Positions 28,244 through 37,979 of a stretch of 64,000 nt of DNA are shown here, in pieces. The DNA is from Janthinobacterium lividum (GTDB lineage: Bacteria > Pseudomonadota > Gammaproteobacteria > Burkholderiales > Burkholderiaceae_D). The DNA lies in the NCBI RefSeq assembly GCF_011601275.1, contig NZ_JAAOLY010000007.1:62001-126000 (forward strand), written 5' to 3'. A program made the translations under genes and the position numbers. A model generated the notes under the pieces. That model ran no database searches. It had not been told where the DNA came from and worked only from the letters and a program-made list of their open reading frames with translations. How positions within the stretch are numbered: position 1 is the stretch's first letter; each line of letters starts with the position of its first letter.

Positions 28244-29449
28244 TCAAGCCGCCTTGCGCCCCCAATGCATCAGCCCATGCGCCGCCAGTCCCGCCGCCAG
28301 CCCCCACAGGGCGCCGCCCACGCCCAGCAGGGTCAGGTTCGCAGCCGTCGCCAGGAAGGTGATCAAGGCCGTTTCGCGCATGCGCACGTCCGCCATCGCC
28401 TGCGCCAGGCTGTTGCCGATGGCGCCCAACAGGGCTAGGCCCGCCAGCGCCGTGATGAAGCTGCGCGGCAAGACCATGAACAGGCTGGCCAGGGTCACGC
28501 CAAAGACGCCCACGAGGATGTACAGCACGCCGCAAGCCAGGCCCGCGACATAGCGCTTCGACGGATCCGCATGCGCATCCTTGCCCGTGCAGATGGCGGC
28601 CGTGATGGCGGCCACGTTGAAGGCGTGCGCGCCGAATGGCGCCATGAGCAGCGAACCGAGGCCCGTCACCTTCAAGATGGGATTGGCGCTGACGTTGTAG
28701 CCGTCATTGCGCAGCACCAGCATGCCGGGCATGTACTGCCCCGTCAGCGTAATCAGGAACAGGGGCAGCGCCACGCCCAGCAGGGACGCCACGGAAAAGC
28801 GCGGCATCTCGAACACGGGCGCGGCCAGGGCCAGTTCGATGCCTTGCGCATCGATGCGCCCCTGCGCCAGCAGCAGGGCCAGGCCGATCAGCATGATGCC
28901 CACCACGGCGAAGCGTGCCGTGAAACGGCGCAGCACGGCGTACGACAGCAGCAATACGACGACCAGCACGGGATCGGCGCTGGCGCCGCCAAACGCGTTG
29001 ACGCCAAACTGCAGCAGGATGCCGGCCAGCAATCCCGCCGCGATACCGCCCGGTATCAGCCGCACCAGGCGCTCGAAGGCGCCGGACATGCCCAGCAAAA
29101 TGAAGGCGATGGCGGACACGATATAGGCGCCGATCACCTCGGCATACGGCGTGTGCGGCATGACGGTGGCCAGGAAGGCCACGCCGGGCGTGGACCAGGC
29201 CGTGATGATGGGAGCGCGGTAGCGATAGCTGAGCCAGATGCCCGTCACGCCCACGCCGATGCTCAGCGACCAGACCCAGGACGCCGTCTGCGCGGCGCTC
29301 AGCTGGGCCAACTGGGCCGCCTGGAACACCAGCACGAAGGTGCCGCCATAGTTGACGAGGACGGAGATGAAGGCCGCCATGGCGGGGGACGCCAGGTCGC
29401 GCCAGCGCGCCCGGTCGGCCATGGCGGCGGTTGTTGTGGTGGTTGTCAT
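28244..29449 (-). CDS. benE: benzoate/H+ symporter BenE
   Basis: A 401-residue inner-membrane transporter with about 12 hydrophobic segments. It shows the BenE pattern, with FISVLVNYGGTFVLVFQAAQ near the start, AWSTPGVAFLATV, GQYMPGMLVLRNDGY and FGAHAFNVAAITAAICTG. BenE imports benzoate with protons. No benzoate-degradation genes sit nearby, so the real substrate may be another aromatic acid or purine-like compound. The ATG at 29449 was chosen, with AGAGG upstream. The MocR gene upstream may regulate it. Confidence 0.88.
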   Translation of the reverse strand: MTTTTTTAAMADRARWRDLASPAMAAFISVLVNYGGTFVLVFQAAQLAQLSAAQTASWVWSLSIGVGVTGIWLSYRYRAPIITAWSTPGVAFLATVMPHTPYAEVIGAYIVSAIAFILLGMSGAFERLVRLIPGGIAAGLLAGILLQFGVNAFGGASADPVLVVVLLLSYAVLRRFTARFAVVGIMLIGLALLLAQGRIDAQGIELALAAPVFEMPRFSVASLLGVALPLFLITLTGQYMPGMLVLRNDGYNVSANPILKVTGLGSLLMAPFGAHAFNVAAITAAICTGKDAHADPSKRYVAGLACGVLYILVGVFGVTLASLFMVLPRSFITALAGLALLGAIGNSLAQAMADVRMRETALITFLATAANLTLLGVGGALWGLAAGLAAHGLMHWGRKAA

Positions 29450-29546
29450 GTATATGCCTCTGCCATTGAAAGGGAGCATATTAATGGCCACATGGACTGC
29501 TCAAGCAGGCCAATTCAAGCACATACAGCAGACCACTTTGACTGCA

Positions 29547-31016
29547 TCACCCCAGCGCGCGGGCCAGCCGGACGATACCGCTGTCGATCTCATGCGGCGT
29601 GAGCGCCGCAAAGCCCAGCAGCCAGCCGCCGCGCGCCGGCGGCGTCGCGTACAGCCGGCTCAGGCCTGGCAGCACGATGCCCGCCTGCGCCGCCAGGCGT
29701 ATCGTGTCCAGCTCGTCCCTGCCCTCGTGCAGCAGACATGGCATCTGCAAGCCGCCCGGCGGCAGCTGCGCCGTGACGACGTGCGGCAGGTGCCGCTGCA
29801 CGGCCTGCGCCATCGCATCGCGGCGCACGGCGTAGACCTTGCGCATGGCGCGCACATGGGCCGCGAAATGGCCGTCGGCGATGAAACGGGCCAGTGTCAG
29901 CTGGTCCAGCTGCGGCGTGTGGCCATCGAGGATGCTGCGCGCATGGGTCATCGGTTTCACCAGCGCGGGCGGCAGCACCATGTAGCCGATGCGCAGACCG
30001 GGATACAGCGACTTGGCGAAGGTGCCCAGGTAAATCGTGCGCTGCCGCGTGTCGAGCCCCTGCACGCAAGCCGTCGGCAAGCCCGCATAGTGGAACTGGC
30101 TGTCGTAATCGTCTTCGATGATCCAGCCCTGGCGCTCGGCGGCCCAGGCGGTCAGGGCCAGGCGGCGCTCGAGCGCCAGGGTGGCGCCCGTCGGGTATTG
30201 ATGCGACGGTGTGACGTAAATCGTGTTGGCCCCGCTGCGGTCCGCGCGCAGGTGTTCGATGGACAAGCCATCGGCATCGACAGGCACGGGCACCACCTGC
30301 AATTGCGCCATCTCGAACGCTTTACGGGCGCCGAAATAGCCGGGGTCTTCCATCAGGATGGGGCCATGCGCGTCGGCCAGCACCTGCGCGCACAGGTACA
30401 GGGCCTGGCGCGTGCTGCTCAGCACCAGCACCTGGCCGGCCGTGGCCCGCGCGCCCCGCTCCAAATTCACATAGTCGGCGATGGCCTGGCGCAGCGGCTC
30501 GACCCCTTGCGGGTCGCCGTGCAGCAGCACATGGTGTTCGCTGGCGGCCTGGCGCCGCAAGCGCTCCCACACGTCGAGCGGAAAGGACCGCGTTTCCGGC
30601 AAGCCCGTGGCAAACGCCTTCACGCTTTGCTGGTCGGCCACGCCGCCGCTGGCGAGTATCTGCGCGCCGCGCGCGCTCAGCGCCACCGGCTGCGCGGACA
30701 AGGGCGGCAAGGCCGTCGCAGGCTTGCCCAGCAGGCTCGCGCCTATCGTCGGCGAGACGAAACTGCCCGATCCCGCCTGCCGTTGGAGATACCCGTCCAG
30801 GCGCAGCTGCGCATACGCCATTTCCACCGTATCGCGCGACACGCCCAGCGATTGCGCCAGCGCGCGCGTGGCCGGCAGGCGCACGCCGGGCGCCAGCACG
30901 CCATCGAGTATCAGCTGGCGCAGCGCGCGCTGCACGCGTACGCGCAGGTCGAGCGCCGCCAGTTCGGGCGCGGCGATGCGGAATTTCAGGGTGTCGAGTT
31001 CGAACTGCGGCGTCAT
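29547..31016 (-). CDS. MocR-family (GntR/aminotransferase) regulator
   Basis: A 489-residue chimeric regulator. The N-terminal GntR winged helix (about 22-90) includes LPATRALAQSLGVSRDTVEMAYAQL. A fold-type I aminotransferase domain follows (about 120-489), with the PLP-lysine in GTFAKSLYPGLRIGY and the carboxylate-contacting IEDDYDSQFHY. Such PdxR/GabR-type proteins sense PLP or amino compounds. The start overlaps the stop of the upstream hydrolase gene by four bases, so the two are coupled. It lies 97 bases before benE on the same strand. Confidence 0.9.
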   Translation of the reverse strand: MTPQFELDTLKFRIAAPELAALDLRVRVQRALRQLILDGVLAPGVRLPATRALAQSLGVSRDTVEMAYAQLRLDGYLQRQAGSGSFVSPTIGASLLGKPATALPPLSAQPVALSARGAQILASGGVADQQSVKAFATGLPETRSFPLDVWERLRRQAASEHHVLLHGDPQGVEPLRQAIADYVNLERGARATAGQVLVLSSTRQALYLCAQVLADAHGPILMEDPGYFGARKAFEMAQLQVVPVPVDADGLSIEHLRADRSGANTIYVTPSHQYPTGATLALERRLALTAWAAERQGWIIEDDYDSQFHYAGLPTACVQGLDTRQRTIYLGTFAKSLYPGLRIGYMVLPPALVKPMTHARSILDGHTPQLDQLTLARFIADGHFAAHVRAMRKVYAVRRDAMAQAVQRHLPHVVTAQLPPGGLQMPCLLHEGRDELDTIRLAAQAGIVLPGLSRLYATPPARGGWLLGFAALTPHEIDSGIVRLARALG

Positions 31017-31948
31017 GTGGCCTTGGCGCGGGCCGCATCCACGGTGGCCATGCTGCTGGCCAGCGAATAGCCGTGCTGCTGCAGCACGGCCACCAGCTGT
31101 TCACCGGCGCAGCCCAGACGCAGGTTTTCCGCCACCCAGTCCTGCCACTCGCGGCTGATGTCCGGCATGGCTTCCTCTTCCAGCGCAAGACCGAGTATGC
31201 ACTTGGCCAGCAAGCCGTTGATGCGCTTGGTGTCGATCAGGTGCTGCACCACCGCATGACCCGAATGGGGGAACGGATGCAGGGTGCAGCGGCCAAAGGC
31301 GGCCAGGCGCTGCGCGTGCATGGCGTCGAGATTGACCGATTCGCTGGCGCTGGCGCCCGCATTGGCCACGTCCGGCCGCGTGCCAAAGGCCAGGTGGATC
31401 TGCGTCTTGTCCGTCGCCCTGGCGCGGCACAGGGCCGCCAGGTCCGGGTAGCCCGAAGGCGGCGGGTCTTGCGCCAGCGATTCCATCACGGATAGCCAGC
31501 GCAGTTCGTGGTACAGGTGCGCCTGCTGCACATCGAGGAAAGACAGCGGCCCGAAGGCGACGATCCGCTCAACCTCCAGCAGCAAGCCAAACATCACGGC
31601 CGCATACGCGCCCATGGACTGGCCGAGGGTGGTGACCTGGCTGGGCGCGATGCGGCGCACGAGATCGCGCAAGGCTTGCGCCGTCTCGTCGACGTGGTTG
31701 CCCAGGCCCGCGATGCGGCGGTGGTACCAGGCATTGCCCGAGTCGCGCACGAGGATTTTGTTCAGCGGCTGCCCGCTGGCCTGCTCCAGCTTGCGCAGGC
31801 GGCCGTAAAAATCAAAGGCGGGGCGCGTGGTCCACGAGACGAAGCCAAAGGCGATCACCAGCGGCGCGCCGGGCACGATGCGGTCGACCAGCACATCGTC
31901 GGCAGTGGTGGCGACCAGTCGGTTATCCAGCGCTTGCGCTTGCAACAT
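31013..31948 (-). CDS. alpha/beta hydrolase-fold protein with C-terminal helical module
   Basis: A 311-residue protein. The hydrolase part (about 1-250) has a nucleophile elbow GQSMGAYAAVMFG and a histidine in FPHSGHAVVQH; it begins MLQAQALDNRLVATT. After about residue 265 comes a separate module, REWQDWVAENLRLGC followed by QLVAVLQQHGYSLASSM, which resembles a short helical motif found near the ends of otherwise unrelated proteins such as some 2OG-Fe(II) oxygenases. Its role is unknown. The gene is coupled (ATGA) to the MocR regulator. The frame is open upstream of 31948, but that region has no good start. Confidence 0.72.
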   Translation of the reverse strand: MLQAQALDNRLVATTADDVLVDRIVPGAPLVIAFGFVSWTTRPAFDFYGRLRKLEQASGQPLNKILVRDSGNAWYHRRIAGLGNHVDETAQALRDLVRRIAPSQVTTLGQSMGAYAAVMFGLLLEVERIVAFGPLSFLDVQQAHLYHELRWLSVMESLAQDPPPSGYPDLAALCRARATDKTQIHLAFGTRPDVANAGASASESVNLDAMHAQRLAAFGRCTLHPFPHSGHAVVQHLIDTKRINGLLAKCILGLALEEEAMPDISREWQDWVAENLRLGCAGEQLVAVLQQHGYSLASSMATVDAARAKAT

Positions 31949-32094
31949 CGGCCCGGCTCCCGTTCTAAGTGAAAACAGCAGAAAGCATGAGTGTAATGCC
32001 AGGGCTGGCAAAATGGAAACAATCGCCTGCGGTGCGATGACGAACCTGCAAAACCTGCTAGTGTGCAGGCATTCCATCTTCACAGGAGACTTCC

Positions 32095-32550
32095 ATGCTG
32101 CATCGCCTGAAATACCTGCCCCTTGCCGCCGCCATCGCCATGGCCGGTGGTTGCACAACCACCTCCGGCAGCGCCAGCCCCGACGCCGCCCTGACGCCCA
32201 GCTACAGCCTGACGAATACCTACTGGAAGCTGACGCAGCTCGATGGCGCGCCCGTGACGATGGCGCCGGAGCAGGAACACGAAGTGCGCATCACCCTCAC
32301 CGATGAGGGCAAGGTCCATGGTTTCACGGGCTGCAACCAGGTCATGGGCGGCTACACGCTGGCCGGCACGGCCCTGCGCTTCACGCAGCTGGCCAGCACC
32401 CGCATGGCCTGCCCGCCACCCCTGATGCAGCTGGAAAGCGCGGTACTGGCCAATTTGAACAGCGTGACGGGCTACCGCTTCGATGGCCAATTCCTGGTGC
32501 TGCTCAAGGATGGCGCACCCGTGGCTCGCTTTGAATCGGTCTACCTGTGA
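32095..32550 (+). CDS. META-domain (HslJ-like) lipoprotein
   Basis: A 151-residue lipoprotein with a lipobox (AGGC, Cys at about 20) and one META domain. Family patterns are NTYWKLTQLDG, GFTGCNQVMGGY and QLASTRMACPP. HslJ-type proteins affect heat shock and novobiocin resistance in E. coli by unknown means. CAGGAGACTTCC precedes the start. A paralogue lies at 45.9 kb with the same GCNQxMGGY core. Confidence 0.88.
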   Translation: MLHRLKYLPLAAAIAMAGGCTTTSGSASPDAALTPSYSLTNTYWKLTQLDGAPVTMAPEQEHEVRITLTDEGKVHGFTGCNQVMGGYTLAGTALRFTQLASTRMACPPPLMQLESAVLANLNSVTGYRFDGQFLVLLKDGAPVARFESVYL

Positions 32551-32573
32551 AATAAAAACCGGCTGCCGTTACA

Positions 32574-32607
32574 ATGGCTTCCAAACCATCATTTGGAAGG
32601 AAGCCAT
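32574..32607 (+). promoter_or_regulatory. hairpin covering the HAD gene ribosome site and start
   Basis: ATGGCTTCC (32574-32582) pairs perfectly with GGAAGCCAT (32599-32607). The right arm contains the ribosome-binding site and the first two bases of the next gene's ATG. An inner AAA/TTT can extend the stem. In mRNA this would hide the start of the HAD gene. Confidence 0.55.
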
Positions 32608-33316
32608 GTCTGCCCTGCCCTCGCCGTCCGCAGTTCCCCCGCCATCGGTCGCCGGCCGCTACCGAGCTTTTCTTTTTGACATGGACGGCACCGTCATCAA
32701 TTCCATCGCCGCCGCCGAACGCATCTGGGGCACGTGGGCGCAGCGCCAGGGCCTCGACGTGACGGCCTTTTTGCCCACCATCCACGGCGCGCGCTCGGTC
32801 GACACCATCGCAAAACTGCGCTTGCCCGGCGTCGACGCGCAACGCGAGTCGCAAGGCATCACGGATGCTGAAATCATCGATGTGGATGGGATTATTGAAA
32901 TCACGGGCGCGCTGCGCTTTTTGGAATCGCTGCCGCCCGCGCAATGGGCCATCGTCACCTCGGCGCCGAGGGCGCTGGCCTTGGCCCGCTTGAAGGCGGC
33001 GGGCATGCCGATACCCGCCATCATGGTGACGGCGGAAGACGTCAAGGCGGGTAAACCAAAGCCCGATTGCTACCTGCTGGCGGCGCAAAAACTGGGCGTG
33101 GCGCCTGCGGATTGCCTCGTGTTCGAGGATGCATCCGTCGGCATAGAGGCGGGAGAAGCGGCGGGCGCGAAGGTCATCGTCGTCACGGCCACGCATGCGC
33201 ACCCGCTGGCGACGCGCCACCCGGCCATCGACAATTATGAAGCCATCGTGGCAACCGTCGATAGCGACGGCTTTATTGTCCTGGCCGAGACGGCTGCAGC
33301 ACGCGCGACAAGATAG
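32606..33316 (+). CDS. HAD-family hydrolase (sugar phosphatase-like)
   Basis: A 236-residue haloacid-dehalogenase phosphatase with a beta-phosphoglucomutase-like helical cap. Motif I is [12 protein letters not shown] (Asp nucleophile at about 25), motif [10 protein letters not shown], motif III lysine in [11 protein letters not shown] and motif [19 protein letters not shown]. It dephosphorylates a small sugar phosphate; the substrate is unclear. The ATG at 32606 has GGAAGGAAGCC as ribosome site inside a predicted hairpin. It is convergent with ssuB, whose gene ends within the last 44 bases of this one. Confidence 0.9.
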   Translation: MSALPSPSAVPPPSVAGRYRAFLFDMDGTVINSIAAAERIWGTWAQRQGLDVTAFLPTIHGARSVDTIAKLRLPGVDAQRESQGITDAEIIDVDGIIEITGALRFLESLPPAQWAIVTSAPRALALARLKAAGMPIPAIMVTAEDVKAGKPKPDCYLLAAQKLGVAPADCLVFEDASVGIEAGEAAGAKVIVVTATHAHPLATRHPAIDNYEAIVATVDSDGFIVLAETAAARATR

Positions 33317-34103
33317 TCTGCTCCAGCGCGGCGAAGGCCGCATGGCCGCGCTGGCGCGGGCGCGGCAAGTCCACCTGCACGTCCATGGTGATCTGGCCAT
33401 CCTCGATCAGCAGCACCCTGTCGGCCAGGGCCACGGCTTCGGCCACGTCATGCGTCACCAGCACGGCCGTGAAACCGCGCGCCAGCCATAGCGACTCGAT
33501 CAACTGCTGCATCTCGATGCGCGTCAGGGCGTCGAGCGCCCCCAATGGCTCGTCGAGCAGCAGCAGTTGCGGCTCGTGCACGAGCGCGCGCGCCAGCGCC
33601 ACGCGCTGCTTCTGCCCGCCCGACAGGGCCGACGGCCAGTCGTTTGCCCGTTCGGCCAGGCCCACCGTCCACAGCGAGGCGGCCGCCGCGCCGACGGAAC
33701 GGGGTAGCCCCAGGGCCACGTTGTCGAGCACAGTCTTCCATGGCAGCAAACGCGATTCCTGGAACATGATGCGGATATCGGGCGCGCCCGCGCCGCTGCC
33801 GATGGCAACCTTGCCGTCATCGACGCTTTCCAGTCCCGCGATCGAGCGCAGCAAGGTGCTCTTGCCGCAGCCGCTGCGTCCCACGATGGCGACGAATTCT
33901 CCCGCTTCCAGCTGCAGGTCGACGTTTTTCAACACCGGACGTTCGCCATAGGCCTTGCTCAATTGCGTCAGTGCCAATGGCACGCCGCGGCGCGCCAAAG
34001 GAGCTTGCGGCGCCACCCTGGCCTGCGGTGGCGCACCGGCCGGGTCGTATTGCACGAAGTGCGACAAAAAGTCCGTTTCGATCTGGATGGGGGCGAGCAG
34101 CAT
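33273..34103 (-). CDS. ssuB: aliphatic sulfonate ABC transporter ATPase SsuB
   Basis: A 276-residue ATPase that drives sulfonate import. Walker A is [13 protein letters not shown], the Q-loop [16 protein letters not shown] (typical of nitrate/sulfonate importers), the signature [15 protein letters not shown], Walker [13 protein letters not shown] and the switch TH in VTHDVAEAV. It has about 60 residues before the ATPase core, longer than usual. The ATG at 34103 was chosen; another at 34121 overlaps the ssuC stop. It is the last gene of ssuEADCB and its 3' end overlaps the convergent HAD gene. Confidence 0.93.
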   Translation of the reverse strand: MLLAPIQIETDFLSHFVQYDPAGAPPQARVAPQAPLARRGVPLALTQLSKAYGERPVLKNVDLQLEAGEFVAIVGRSGCGKSTLLRSIAGLESVDDGKVAIGSGAGAPDIRIMFQESRLLPWKTVLDNVALGLPRSVGAAAASLWTVGLAERANDWPSALSGGQKQRVALARALVHEPQLLLLDEPLGALDALTRIEMQQLIESLWLARGFTAVLVTHDVAEAVALADRVLLIEDGQITMDVQVDLPRPRQRGHAAFAALEQTILSRVLQPSRPGQ

Positions 34104-34120
34104 GGTATTTTCTTTCCTCA

Positions 34121-34912
34121 TTATCGGTAAGCGGGATTCCAGCGCAGGCAGTGGCGCTCGAGACGGCGCGAGAACAGATCGGCCAGCTTGCCCAGCAAGG
34201 CGTACAGCAAAATTCCCACCAGCACCACGTCCGTTTGCAGGAATTCGCGGGCATTCATCGTCATGTAGCCGATGCCGGCCTGCGCCGAAATGGTTTCGGC
34301 GACGATCAGCAGCACCCACACGAGGCCCAGCGAGAAGCGCACGCCTACCAGAATCGAGGGCATGGCGGCCGGCAGGATCACGTCGCGGTACAAGGGCCAG
34401 CCCGAGAGACCATAGCTTTTCGCCATTTCGATCAAGCCCTGGTCGGCCGAGCGGATGCCGTGGAAGGTGTTCAGGTAGACGGGAAAGAACACGCCGACGG
34501 CCAGCAGAAACAGCTTCGCCGTCTCGTCGATACCGAACCACAGGATCACCAGCGGGATCAGGGCCAGCGCCGGGATGTTGCGCACCATTTGCAGTGTCGT
34601 GTCGAGCAGGGTTTCCGCATGGCGAAAGCTGCCCGTCAATAAGCCCAGCAGCAGGCCCAGTCCCGCACCGACGGCAAAACCGACCGTCGCGCGCCACAAG
34701 CTTGTTTTCAGGTGCAGCCACAGTTCGCCCGATACGGCCAGGTGCCAGAAGGCCTTTGCCACGGCCCACGGCTCGGGCAGGATGCGGCTAGACAGCCAGC
34801 CGGCTTGCGACGCCAGTTGCCAGGCCAGCAGCAGCGCCACGGGCAAGGCCCATGGCGCCAGCACCTTGCTCCACGGCGTACCGGGCAGGCGCTTGACGAT
34901 GGCCGCCGCCAT
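34121..34912 (-). CDS. ssuC: aliphatic sulfonate ABC transporter permease SsuC
   Basis: A 263-residue inner-membrane permease with about six membrane segments. The family patterns [21 protein letters not shown], the EAA-like loop [34 protein letters not shown], and [13 protein letters not shown] are clear. It forms the channel for sulfonates delivered by SsuA. It starts one base after ssuD ends, so the genes are tightly packed. Confidence 0.94.
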   Translation of the reverse strand: MAAAIVKRLPGTPWSKVLAPWALPVALLLAWQLASQAGWLSSRILPEPWAVAKAFWHLAVSGELWLHLKTSLWRATVGFAVGAGLGLLLGLLTGSFRHAETLLDTTLQMVRNIPALALIPLVILWFGIDETAKLFLLAVGVFFPVYLNTFHGIRSADQGLIEMAKSYGLSGWPLYRDVILPAAMPSILVGVRFSLGLVWVLLIVAETISAQAGIGYMTMNAREFLQTDVVLVGILLYALLGKLADLFSRRLERHCLRWNPAYR

Positions 34913-34913
34913 C

Positions 34914-36074
34914 TCAGGCCGCCTTTTTCTGCGCCGCGGCCGGCACGATATTGCTGGCCATGACTTCGCCGAAGGGTCCCGTCAGTGACTGCTCACCCAC
35001 GGCCTTGCCCTTGCCCAGCAGCGGGAACACCAGTTCGGCGAAGCGGTACGACTCCTCCAGGTGCGGATAGCCCGAGAAAATGAAGGTATCGATGCCCAGG
35101 TCCGCGTATTCCTGCATGCGCGCCACCACCGTCGGCCCGTCGCCGACGAGGGCCGTGCCCGCGCCGCCGCGCACCAGGCCCACGCCGGCCCACAGGTTGG
35201 GCGACACTTCGAGCTTGTCGCGCCGCCCGCCATGCAGGGCCGCCATGCGCTGCTGGCCCACGGAATCCATCTTGCCGAAGGCCGCCTGCGCCTTGGCGAT
35301 GATGTCGTCATCGAGGTGGCTGATCAGTTCATCGGCCGCGCGCCAGGCCGCCTCGTTCGTTTCGCGCACGATCACGTGCAATCGAATGCCAAACCGGACT
35401 GTGCGTCCCCGTTTTGCAGCGCGCGCGCGGATATCGGCGATTTTCTCGGCGACGGCGGCGGGCGGCTCGCCCCACGTCAGGTACACGTCCATCTGCTCGG
35501 CCGCCAGTTCATGCGCCGGTTCCGACGAGCCGCCGAAATACAGCGGTGGATACGGTTTCTGCACGGGTGGATACAGGGTTTTCGCGCCCTTCACCTGGAT
35601 ATGCTTGCCCTCGAAATCGTAGCCGGCCGCCCCGCCCTCGCCCGCCAGCGTGGCACGCCACACCTTGATGAATTCATCGGAAATCTCGTAGCGCTTGGCG
35701 TGGTCGGCAAACAGGCCGTCCGCTTCCAGCTCGCCCTGGTCGCCGCCCGTGACGACATTGATCAACAGGCGGCCATTCGACAGGCGGTCGAACGTGGACG
35801 CCATGCGCACGGCCAGGCCGGGCGTGGACAGGCCGGGGCGGATGGCGACGAGGAACTTGAGCTTTTGCGTCACGCTGATCAAGGACGAAGCCACCACCCA
35901 TGCATCTTCGCATGAGCGGCCCGTCGGCAGCAGCACGCCGTCGTAGCCGAGCGTGTCGGCAGCCACGGCCACCTGGCGCAAATAATCGGCATCGACGGGA
36001 CGCGCGCCCTGCGACGTGCCCAGGTAGCGGCTGTCGCCGTGGGTAGGGATAAACCAGAAGACATTCAATGACAT
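34914..36074 (-). CDS. ssuD: FMNH2-dependent alkanesulfonate monooxygenase SsuD
   Basis: A 386-residue luciferase-like enzyme that uses FMNH2 and O2 to release sulfite from alkanesulfonates, giving an aldehyde. It begins [19 protein letters not shown], with the expected features [38 protein letters not shown] and [15 protein letters not shown]. It needs reduced FMN from SsuE, encoded in the same operon. The ATG at 36074 has AGAGAGATAG upstream. The length and N-terminus match the family. Confidence 0.96.
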   Translation of the reverse strand: MSLNVFWFIPTHGDSRYLGTSQGARPVDADYLRQVAVAADTLGYDGVLLPTGRSCEDAWVVASSLISVTQKLKFLVAIRPGLSTPGLAVRMASTFDRLSNGRLLINVVTGGDQGELEADGLFADHAKRYEISDEFIKVWRATLAGEGGAAGYDFEGKHIQVKGAKTLYPPVQKPYPPLYFGGSSEPAHELAAEQMDVYLTWGEPPAAVAEKIADIRARAAKRGRTVRFGIRLHVIVRETNEAAWRAADELISHLDDDIIAKAQAAFGKMDSVGQQRMAALHGGRRDKLEVSPNLWAGVGLVRGGAGTALVGDGPTVVARMQEYADLGIDTFIFSGYPHLEESYRFAELVFPLLGKGKAVGEQSLTGPFGEVMASNIVPAAAQKKAA

Positions 36075-36096
36075 GGTGTTCTCTATCTCTCTTTGT

Positions 36097-37089
36097 TTAT
36101 TTGGTGGCGACTTGCTTGACGGGCAGCAGCGCATCCTTGACGACGATCGGTTTCGGGATCAGCTTCAGGCTGGAAAACGCATCGGCCACTCTTTGCTGCG
36201 AAGCGATGACGTCGACCGACACGGGTTTGACGCCGTACGCATAGCGCGAGGCGGCCAGCGCCACGACATCCTTGCCCAGCCCAGTCTGTGTCGACAGGAT
36301 CGTCGCCACTTCGTCCGGGTTGTTGCGGCCCCAGTCGTCGACCTTGGCCACTTCATCGAGCACGATGCGCAGGATCTCGGGATTTTTTTCCGCATAGCTG
36401 CGCGAGGCCAGGTAGAACTGGTAGTTCGCCACCAGGCCCTTGCCATCGGCCAGCACGCGCGCGCCCAGCTGCTTTTCGGCAGCCGCCAGGAACGGATCCC
36501 AGATGGCCCACGCATCCACGCTGCCCCGTTCAAAAGCGGCGCGCGCATCGGCCGGCGGCAGGAAGACGGGCTGGATGTCGGCATACGCGACACCGGCCTT
36601 TTCCAGCGCCTTCAACAACAGGTAATGCACGTTCGAGCCCTTGTTCAGGGCGATTTTCTTGCCCTTCAAGTCGGCCAGGGTGCGCAAGCCGGAACCCTTG
36701 GGCACGACGATGGCTTCACTGGCCGGCGACGCCGGCTCATTGCCGACGTAGACCAGGTTGGCGCCGGCCGCCTGGGCAAAGATCGGCGGCGCCTCGCCCA
36801 CGGTGCCGAAATCGATGCTGCCCACGTTCAAGCCTTCCAGCAGCACGGGGCCGGCCGGGAATTCCGTCCATTTCACGCCCACGCCCTGCTCGGCCAGGCG
36901 CTTTTCCAGAGTCCCGCGCCCCTTCAACAAGGTCAGGGTGCCGTATTTCTGATAACCGATACGCACCTCTGCCTTGGCCTGCGCCTGCGCCGTGGCCGGC
37001 ATGCCGGCCGCCATCACGCCGGCGGCGGCGGCAAACAGCAAGCCCAAAGTGGTACGGCGCGAGAGTCGTTGTGCGTGGCGGTGTGTCAT
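36097..37089 (-). CDS. ssuA: aliphatic sulfonate-binding protein SsuA
   Basis: A 330-residue periplasmic binding protein. It has a signal peptide with twin arginines ([16 protein letters not shown]), cleaved near AQA. The mature part starts [20 protein letters not shown], the characteristic SsuA N-terminus, and has [23 protein letters not shown]. It captures sulfonates for SsuCB. It lies between ssuE and ssuD on the same strand. Confidence 0.95.
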   Translation of the reverse strand: MTHRHAQRLSRRTTLGLLFAAAAGVMAAGMPATAQAQAKAEVRIGYQKYGTLTLLKGRGTLEKRLAEQGVGVKWTEFPAGPVLLEGLNVGSIDFGTVGEAPPIFAQAAGANLVYVGNEPASPASEAIVVPKGSGLRTLADLKGKKIALNKGSNVHYLLLKALEKAGVAYADIQPVFLPPADARAAFERGSVDAWAIWDPFLAAAEKQLGARVLADGKGLVANYQFYLASRSYAEKNPEILRIVLDEVAKVDDWGRNNPDEVATILSTQTGLGKDVVALAASRYAYGVKPVSVDVIASQQRVADAFSSLKLIPKPIVVKDALLPVKQVATK

Positions 37090-37113
37090 GGAAGTTCCTT
37101 GGTCGGTGAATAA

Positions 37114-37734
37114 TCAGGCGGCTTGATAGTGGGACGCGTACGGCTGGTCTTGCAGCGAACGCACGGGGATCGGAATATCGGCTGGCGCGGACGGACGCTG
37201 TCCCTGCAGCACGAACAGGCCGGTGGAGAGTTCCTCGATGCCTGCCTGCACGCGGTCGGCAATCGGCGCATCCAGGCTCAGGCCCCCTTCTTCATGCCAC
37301 GCCAGTTGCTGCGCATTGGCATAAATGCTGGTGAAGACTTGCTTGGCGCCCAGCGCATGCAGCACGGGACGCAGCGCGTAATCGAGCGCCAGGGTGTGGG
37401 CATGGCCGCCGCCCGTGGCCAGCGGCAGCACCAGCTTGCCCGCCAGGCCATCTTGCGGCAACAGGTCGAGGAAGGCTTTCAGCAGCCCTGTATAGGACGC
37501 CTTGTAGATGGGCGTGGCGATCACGATGGCGTCCGCATCGGCCACGGCGCGCACGGCGCGGGCAATCGCCGCGTCGTCGTAGTCGGCCAGCAGCAAGGCG
37601 CGCGCCGGCAAGTCGCGCACATGCAGCTGGGCATAGCTGTGGCCCTGCAGCGCCAGCTGTTCGCCGATATGCAGCAGCAGGCGGCTGGAACTCGATGGGA
37701 GTTGCGGGCTACCGCCCAATAACAAGATGCTCAT
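37114..37734 (-). CDS. ssuE: NAD(P)H-dependent FMN reductase SsuE
   Basis: A 206-residue flavodoxin-like reductase that supplies FMNH2 to SsuD. It has the FMN-binding start LLLGGSPQLPSSSSRLL (about 4-20) and IATPIYKASYTGLLKAFLDLLP (about 72-93), the SsuE signature with the typical extra Tyr. It is the first gene of the operon. It is also the only flavin reductase near the divergent sulfur operon, so it may serve the two monooxygenases encoded there as well. Confidence 0.95.
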   Translation of the reverse strand: MSILLLGGSPQLPSSSSRLLLHIGEQLALQGHSYAQLHVRDLPARALLLADYDDAAIARAVRAVADADAIVIATPIYKASYTGLLKAFLDLLPQDGLAGKLVLPLATGGGHAHTLALDYALRPVLHALGAKQVFTSIYANAQQLAWHEEGGLSLDAPIADRVQAGIEELSTGLFVLQGQRPSAPADIPIPVRSLQDQPYASHYQAA

Positions 37735-37833
37735 GTGATGCCCGTCCCTGTAGGTTGTCGAAAGTGGCGTTGCTCGGATGCTTGCAGCCTATCGCCATCA
37801 GAAGCCCAGTAAAACGAATGCTTTCGCGCTTCG

Positions 37834-37852
37834 ATATGCGTTTTTTGACTAT
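37834..37852. promoter_or_regulatory. candidate sulfur-response operator, ssuE side
   Basis: This 19-base site reads ATATGCG-TTTTTT-GACTAT. Its left half (ATATGCG) is a perfect half-site of the dyad found before epsC; its right half is degenerate. It lies about 100 bases upstream of ssuE. A mirrored copy lies 58 bases away (centre to centre). The bound protein would most likely be a LysR regulator of the CysB/SsuR type, which is inference. Confidence 0.45.
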
Positions 37853-37891
37853 CCGGGCCTGACGCCCCGCAAGCGAAGGCGCCGGTCTCCG

Positions 37892-37910
37892 CATGGCTTT
37901 TTTCGCATAT
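37892..37910. promoter_or_regulatory. candidate sulfur-response operator, plus-operon side
   Basis: This 19-base site reads CATGGC-TTTTTT-CGCATAT. Its right half (CGCATAT) is the perfect half-site and its left half is degenerate, the mirror image of the site at 37834. It lies 70 bases upstream of the plus-strand sulfur operon. Each divergent promoter thus has one copy. Confidence 0.45.
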
Positions 37911-37979
37911 CCATGCGCGGTTTTCTTCGTGTACGGCGCACGCCTGGCGGTGCAATATCGGCGTCATCGTCTTTCTTGA

